From assembly GCF_000247815.1 (NCBI RefSeq), contig NC_021674.1:32517453-32581452 (forward strand): DNA of 64,000 nucleotides, given 5' to 3'. A program made the position numbers and the translations under genes. Every line of letters begins with the position of its first letter. Position 1 is the stretch's first letter. Source of the stretch: Ficedula albicollis (Eukaryota > Chordata > Aves > Passeriformes > Muscicapidae). The notes below the pieces were generated by a model. It had not been told where the DNA came from and did no database searches. It saw nothing but the letters and a program-made list of their open reading frames with translations. Positions 55,291 to 64,000 of this stretch are shown here, in pieces.

Positions 55291-58200
55291 GCTTTCATAG
55301 TCTTAGGATAAACTGGTATGTGCAGTTTTAGAGAAGGGGCTTCTTTTGAAGTCTGTAGTGTTATGGCTCTGTCCTGTGAGTCTTTACAAGTGGAGTGGCT
55401 TTTTGATCAGCTGCTCTCCCATCTCCAAGTGCAGCACTGTCACAAGCTCAAAGGCAAGGAAGAACATAATAGCTTCTTGTAGATATGAAGAAGGGGTGGA
55501 TTACAGGTTGCTTCATAAAACTGGTAAGTCCACTTGCTTTAAAAAGAAAAGATTTGCCACCTCTAATTTTTTTAAAGCTGCTCCTCATTCCCTGACAGGA
55601 GAACACACCCCACAATTTGCTCCAAGTCATGTGTTTCCTGGGGGTCTGTCACCCAGCAAATGTGCCAAGAGAGAAAGCCATGCAAAGTAATCGTGACAAT
55701 GAACAGCAGCTGAAGCCAAATGGTAAAAGCACAAGACTCCACACAAAAATACCTGGGACAAAATGTGCACCAGTACACAGAGAGGGAGAGAGAGAGAAGA
55801 ATATGGAACCAGGTCAGGGACAGGGTCTCACCCATGCAATGAGAAAAATGAGACTGTATGCATGAGTTAATGTGCTTTAAAGTTAATTACAGCAGAGCAT
55901 TATATTAATGGCCGAATGTTGAGAATAAGAGCACGTGGACTAACATGCAACATTTAGTCCATAACTTTTCCACCCAGAATTTATATTCAAAGCTTGTCTT
56001 TTTCACCTTTGCAATGGCTTGTCTCTTTCTTTTGTCTGTCTCGGTTTATTTTCATAGTCACAGTCACTGGTGATAACATTTTATATTTTGTGCTTCCTAG
56101 TGGGAGCTATGCTGGATGCTGACACCCACTCTTGTGCAGAGATTTTTGCATTTTTTTTTTTTCCTCTTCCACCCGTTTTACACAAGATGGTAACATATGG
56201 CCTTGGGTGATTAAATGATTTAGTGAATGAACTGAGCAGAAAGAGCAGGCTGATTGGAAGAAGACAGCTTCTGTTTAGGCATAAATGTCTTTGTAATCTG
56301 TAATGATAGGAAAGAAATTACAGAAAAAGCATAAGACAATTTAACAGAGTTTTGGCTAAACATTGTATTTTTCAGGTCTGCTTTAAATATAGTGAAACAA
56401 TAGTATAATGGCTATAACTTGTTCTGTTCCTACCGCATGTCTTTGTAGAAGGGGCACCCCACAAATATACACAGAAGCATACACCTACACTCAGCATATA
56501 CAGAGACAAGAATTAAAGCAACTGTTTTGTAAAACTAAGGTGTCATTTTATTTATTAACTCCTGAACAAGGCAGACCTACAGAATTGTTGTGGGCCACCA
56601 CGCTAGCTGAAATGGCTTCACACCTTCCAGCTTTCTCAGAATTACTCCAACTACAATAACCAATCACACCCACACGACCTCAGCAGGAACCACAGGAGGT
56701 TTTGTGAGAGGAAGGCATCTGGACGCCTTCTGAGCAGTCCCACCCAGTACACCTCTGCCACTGCAGGGGCTCAGAGCACAGATAAACCACCACTCCCATC
56801 CTCTTCCTTTCGGGGCATCGTGTCTTGTGTGTCTCTTCTGTTTTAACTTGAGGTTTTGTGTTTGCTATGTGTCTTTGGGATAACAGCTACGTGTTCTCGT
56901 GAGCGTGCAGCGGCTCCTGGTGTAGTTCTGCTCTGAACTAAGCATCTGTTTGTGGTTGGCTGGGCTTGTGAGGGACTGAACTCCAGCAGCCAGGTTTCCT
57001 AGGCTGGAAATTTGAAGCCCTTGTACCCAAATGATGAGATTTTTAGAGAGAAAACATTTCAGTTCTGCTTCCAGTGATGATGTACATATCATTAACAGTC
57101 AACAAATAAATTCAACTGAATTCCAGTTCATGTGTCCACCCACAAGGCCAATTCCATCTTTTACAATCAAATTTTTATGCAGAGCCTTGAAATTTTTTTG
57201 GGACATAATGAAGAAATCCTTGCCCTCATTAATAATCCCGATGTGAAGCAGAAGCTTAAAATTAGACAAACCTATGCTCCAGGAAAGGACATCTGGACAT
57301 AAAGTTTATCAGTGGTGTTTGTCCTCAGCTTGTAGTGTGAATGTTAGAAGCCACCTTGGTGATAAACCTCAGTGCAGGGCACTCCTTCTCCTACATGTGA
57401 GAGCATTTGAGATGAGAGAGGAGGTTTTGGCCCACAAAAAAAAGGCTCTTAGATGAGTACATCCTGATGCTTATCCAGCATAGTTGGGGAAGATAAGAAT
57501 TACTGATCCAGTCAGCCTCTGGCACAATAACATGCACATTCAGCCAATTCATGCAAAGGATGTATTATATTATCTTGGCATTTCCTCAGCACTGGTTCCC
57601 CAGAGAGAAAACTCTGCTCCATGGTGACATCAGCTGAACCTCAAGTGTGATGGCAGCTTCATAAACTACTCAATTTTTAATTTTTCTGAAAATCAGACTG
57701 CCATCAATTAAGTTACACTACAATAAAGAAAAAGAAAACAAAAACACTCCCCCCCCACAAAAAAAAAACCAAAAAGCCAAAACCACAAAAACACAAGAGT
57801 GCCATGATGATACATCCTAATATCCACTTCTCTGGGATACATAATACTGTAGACACTTTTTCTGCTTTACCTCCAATTCTATTCATCAAAACTTTCTGGG
57901 AGAGTTTTAATTTACCAAGAGGTTACCACTTTCCATTGTCCTATCAGTGAAAACAGTGACAATGAGCAATGCATATGAGTGACAGTATACAATCTGAAGT
58001 AACCTGCAGGGCATAAACCTGGGATATTTGGTGGCAGACGAGCAGTTTCCATTGTGAATTTATTTTTTGCCATGGAAAACAAAATAATTGGAATGTACAG
58101 TAATTAGCACAGCACTGCTTTACAATTTGAAGAAAATATAGAAAACTGTGTTACAGCAGGTGTAAGGAAGTATTAAGGACCAGATTTTCATCTTGTTCTG

Positions 58201-60623
58201 CAGTATAACTGTGTTGTGTTAGCACCTAAATCTATTGCTCTGGACCCAAAGGTCACACAGGCACTTTGACTCTTGTCAGCTCGGGCTCTCCTGCAGGACA
58301 GTCCTCAAGAAGAGTTTCCAAGAGCACACAGCTCCATCCAAGCCCCAGACACCAACACAACAAACACTTCTAAGGCTAGCAGGCAAATCTGGCATCTGCA
58401 AAGCAGCTCAGTGCGTATCAATGAATCTTGAGCAGCAGCAAACAATACGGGGAGGTTCACCGCACAAACGGTGTCAGAAAAGATGCCAGGAAACCTCGAT
58501 GTTCTCAGATCAGAGGCGAAAGCCAGGAGGCTCTACCCGAGCTGCAGGCGCTCCTGGAGCTCCACGCTGCAACGTCAGCATTGGTTATGAGCCAAAGGCC
58601 TTCAGGCCTCCTTGTTGCCTGGAGGATATAAATGAAAGTCAGCAAGTGAAAAGGTGCAAGGAGTGCAAAATTGCATCATGTCTTTCCAAATAGTGTTTGT
58701 GAAGTAAATGAGACTCATTTCTTTCCATGCTATATTGAGATCATTTTTATTTTCCTTGGCTTATGAATGTTCTTAGTTCAATTTTCTTGTGTGTGTTCTT
58801 TACAGTATCTTGGGATGCCTGGGGTGATTTATAAATATGTGTAGAGACCAGGTGTACTGCCAGATGTTTATGTCCCTTTACAACAAGGCTTCACCATCCC
58901 TTCCAATGGAATGCCTGTCTTGTGTTATTTTTTCTAATAGAAGATCAACTGGACTATTGGGTATTTGTGAGTTTTCCCTCTGAAGGTTTTTTCCTTAATT
59001 CACTCTCTATCATCTTGTTTCTATATTTATCATAATGCTAAGTCTTTAAACCTCTCTAAGTACTTTTAAAAAAATTAGAGTTCCCTTCACATTTAAAAAA
59101 ATTGCAGAAAAATGTCAACAGTTCCAGGTTTAAATCAATAAAGTCTTATTCACTGCCAAAAAAGATTTTTAATCTTGAAGTGTTACCTACACTCACTTTT
59201 TCTCTGTTTCTCTCCATCTCCTATTTAGAAATAGTAAAAGAAATTGCAGATAATAATACAACTTAAATACAACTGTAGTAAGAAATAACCTGTAGCCCCA
59301 GGGTGAACCAGTATACACAAAACAGACAAAGTGATTTGCTGGAGGTCATATAGCCAAATGACAGAATGGAAAAGAACACAGAACCTGATTTAATTAGGAG
59401 TCAGCATTGTAAATACTAGATGAGGGACAATTTTTTTCTCAGAGCATCTTAAAACATAAGGAGGCAAGTTCTTGTATATGAGGAGGAAATAAAAAATTAA
59501 CAGAATGTACAAACAGTAACTAAAATAAATTACATTTTATTTAATGTTTATTTTTAAATTTCAGGTCCTGAAAAAGTCTGTAAGGATCTGAGAAAATCCA
59601 TTTGCTAAATGTTCTCTTTAGAAAATAAATTCTTTGATTTTTCTCACATTAAGCAGACTCATTTTTTAAAGAGTTTTGTATTACGAAAATGCCTAAATTG
59701 CCTCCCTCAGTAAAGCTGCACTTGGTATAAGTAAATATTCACAAACTGAGGTCTTACTAACCAACCCAGAGCAGCTGGTGAGATGGCTTACTTGAGGAAG
59801 CAAGAGGCAGCATGAAGTGTAGAGATCTAGGACAACACAGCTAATGTAATCGTTTCAGGCACAGTCACTGACAGTTCAAATATATATAACTGCGTAAGTT
59901 ATTTGTATATTTAACATTAAAAAACCCAAACTAAACTTTAGAACTATTTTCCCAACTATTTCCTGTTAAAGTACTTTCAAATTTATTTTTGCAATCGAAA
60001 GAAAAAGCAGTTTAGCAGCTATAGGGAAGATATTCAAGAAATGACAGGCAGCAGGGAATATAGTACTGATTTTTCTCAGATGAAGTGATTATTAGCACTA
60101 AGGAAACAATCAGGAAATATGGAGAGTCAGCATCTTAGCTGCTGTATCCTGAAGACAAGGACAAAATCCAATCAAGTTCCAGCTATAATGAAATATGGAA
60201 CAGGGTGCCAATGGAAAAAACACCCAAACTCTTAATGATGGAATTGTATCAGTATCTAAGAGGGACTGAAATTTAATAGTTAAAAAATTCCACACCTAGT
60301 GTGAGCAATTAGTTCACTGATGGATGGAGTGAAAAGTGGTTTCTTTTGTACATATACATATTCTATATATTCATATATGTATGTAATGCTTGAAGCATAT
60401 GGACACCTAGATGCTAGCTGCTGTGTTATATACATAGCAGTGCTGTCAAAGCAATTAGGCACAGCTAGAATTCAGTCTGTTTCTTTATAACAGTATCATA
60501 TTACTGAAGAGACAAAGTACATGGTTTTCAGCTCTTATATCCACTCCATCAATTTTGGTTATTAATACATAACTGAGTTCTTTCTCTTTAAACTCCAAGT
60601 TGGTGATCCTTGTTTTCTTCGAA
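55291..60623. other. unannotated AT-rich non-coding DNA
   Basis: The longest frame is 152 codons at 58235-58693 on the + strand, in a locally CpG-richer patch (58490-58580). It is rich in R, P, Q and C, shares bases with another + frame, and matches no protein I know. Elsewhere the sequence is AT-rich with no recognised element, including a T run at 56151-56161. Confidence 0.5.
57728..57796 (+). repeat. A/C-rich low-complexity tract
   Basis: A and C make up nearly all of about 68 bases, with runs of eight C and ten A. Confidence 0.85.
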
Positions 60624-60769
60624 ATACTTCCCTATATTACCTCTACTTGAAACCAAAGGAGAGATGGGGAAATACCCAAAGATCCTTGGATTTGATATAC
60701 TTCCCTATATTACCTCTACTTGAAACTGAAGGGGAGATGGGGAAATACCCAAAGATCCTTGGATTAGTC
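60624..60769 (+). repeat. 73-bp tandem duplication
   Basis: Copies 60624-60696 and 60697-60769 start ATACTTCCCTATATTACCTC and share AGATGGGGAAATACCCAAAG near the end. They differ at about three sites (GAAACCAAAGGAGAG versus GAAACTGAAGGGGAG). Confidence 0.94.
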
Positions 60770-60949
60770 CTTTGCTAAGGAAGGCCTTAGCCCTTCAAAC
60801 CTGGCCTCCACTGCCCTGTCTAACCCACCATTAAGCCGTGGCACTCTCCAAAGCCGCTGACCTCAATCTGCCTGTGAACCACGCTGAGGTCTGGGGAGCT
60901 CACACACCCCCAGGCACTCACCAGCCTTCACAGCATTGCCCAGAGCGCA

Positions 60950-60998
60950 GACCTGGGCACGCACAGAGCAGAGCTGGGCACGCACAAAGAGAACACCT
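60950..60998 (+). repeat. degenerate start of the 21-bp minisatellite
   Basis: Irregular units with GGGCACGCACAGAGCAGAGCT-like content precede the uniform array. CACGCAC here corresponds to CACACAC in the uniform copies. Confidence 0.85.
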
Positions 60999-61397
60999 GG
61001 GCACACACAGAACAGAGCTGGGCACACACAGAACAGAGCTGGGCACACACAGAACAGAGCTGGGCACACACAGAACAGAGCTGGGCACACACAGAACAGA
61101 GCTGGGCACACACAGAACAGAGCTGGGCACACACAGAACAGAGCTGGGCACACACAGAACAGAGCTGGGCACACACAGAACAGAGCTGGGCACACACAGA
61201 ACAGAGCTGGGCACACACAGAACAGAGCTGGGCACACACAGAACAGAGCTGGGCACACACAGAACAGAGCTGGGCACACACAGAACAGAGCTGGGCACAC
61301 ACAGAACAGAGCTGGGCACACACAGAACAGAGCTGGGCACACACAGAACAGAGCTGGGCACACACAGAACAGAGCTGGGCACACACAGAACAGAGCT
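60999..61397 (+). repeat. 21-bp minisatellite, 19 uniform copies
   Basis: Nineteen units, each starting GGGCACACAC and ending CAGAGCT, follow without visible difference. Because 21 is a multiple of three and no stop arises, long repetitive frames appear on both strands. They are by-products of the repeat. The uniformity points to recent amplification or strong homogenisation. Confidence 0.96.
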
Positions 61398-61790
<393 letters not shown>

Positions 61791-61799
61791 CTGGGCACA

Positions 61800-62990
<1,191 letters not shown>

Positions 62991-63619
62991 CCTGCTGGCA
63001 CTGCTGTCGCGGCGGGAAGCACAAAAATTACCCACAGCAATTCAACGCTTGAGGTGGGTGCTCAGGGCAGAGCACTTCTTTGGGAGAGAAAAGCCACAGC
63101 ACTTTCACTCTTTGTTATGAATTCACAGCTGGCTGGTGCCAATTGAGGAGAGAGGCTAGTACACAAACCACAGAATTACAAACATAAATATTTATTTTTG
63201 CATCTGAAGTGCCCCAGCCAAAATGGGCACACCCCTGAGATTCTGCTTTAGTAGTTTTACACAACGGTATGATATGAATCACCTAATTACTCACTGGTGC
63301 TTATTTCTAATTATCCAATCATAAATGTGGCAGGGCAAAGCTACTCTTATTTTTGCACATCTTGCAACAGCATCCTTGTGATTTCTGCTAATCCAGATGT
63401 TCCTGCATTCAACTTCTGCAAAGTTACCGAGCATCAGCAACTTGAGTTTCTCTTAGAGACACATCCTTGGGCGAATTTTGGCAAGAAGTTTCCTTAGATA
63501 AGCCGACTCTGTGTTCTTAGTAGGGGCAGATGACGCCTCTCGGAATGCGCACTGTACATATATACATACATAGCGCACATCTAACCATCCACAACGCACT
63601 AATAATGCTCTTGCCCCTG
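62991..63619. other. unannotated DNA between minisatellite and CpG island
   Basis: No gene is recognised. A TATATA word occurs at about 63557-63563 within GTACATATATACATAC, some 300 bases before the ATG in the CpG island, too far for a typical TATA box of that start. Confidence 0.5.

Positions 63620-64000
<381 letters not shown>

Noticed and set aside
58235..58693. 152-codon + strand frame in a CpG-richer patch
   Set aside because: No known domain, an overlapping frame in another phase, and no splice or promoter context.

Overview
The window looks like gene-poor, AT-rich nuclear DNA from a bird. The best evidence is five CR1 non-LTR retrotransposon remnants, all in + orientation and most still ending in the typical ATTCT or GATTCTGTGA tail. 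CR1 also occurs in other sauropsids, so bird is the most likely reading but is not proven. I could not recognise a single complete protein-coding gene, tRNA or rRNA. The long open frames are products of homopolymer-G, (TTTTA)n, (ATTCT)n or a 21-base minisatellite, and the rest look like chance frames.

Layout. 1-10 kb: unannotated AT-rich DNA with one CR1 end (2.9-3.2 kb) and short tandem duplications. 10.0-10.5 kb: a pure (TTTTA)n array of about 92 units. 12.1-15.0 kb: a CpG-rich, promoter-like patch interrupted by 2,436 consecutive G. 15-28.9 kb: unannotated DNA with further short duplications and a small CpG patch at 22.3 kb. 28.9-29.9 kb: a CR1 3' end whose tail has become exactly 180 units of ATTCT. 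30-46 kb: unannotated DNA, two CR1 ends and more duplications. 46.7-50.5 kb: a GCTGT/GCTGA pentamer array interrupted by 3,643 G. 50.5-60.8 kb: duplications, an old CR1 with a decayed reverse transcriptase motif, and stretches that resemble conserved non-coding DNA. 60.9-63.0 kb: a 21/23-base minisatellite interrupted by three G tracts. 63.6-64.0 kb: a strong CpG island, probably the promoter or first exon of a gene lying mainly outside the window, ending in another G tract.

Two patterns cut across the window. First, six uninterrupted G runs total about 7.3 kb, all on the same strand, all within GC-rich or tandem-repeat sequence. They are most simply read as failed base calls hiding real GC-rich repeats and promoters. 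Second, fourteen loci carry direct tandem duplications with units of about 38-148 bp. Copies differ by a few point changes, several at CpG sites, so they look like genuine duplications of differing age rather than assembly errors. I found no new multi-gene system; the points most worth following are the CR1-seeded ATTCT array, the duplication cluster and the sequence hidden by the G tracts.
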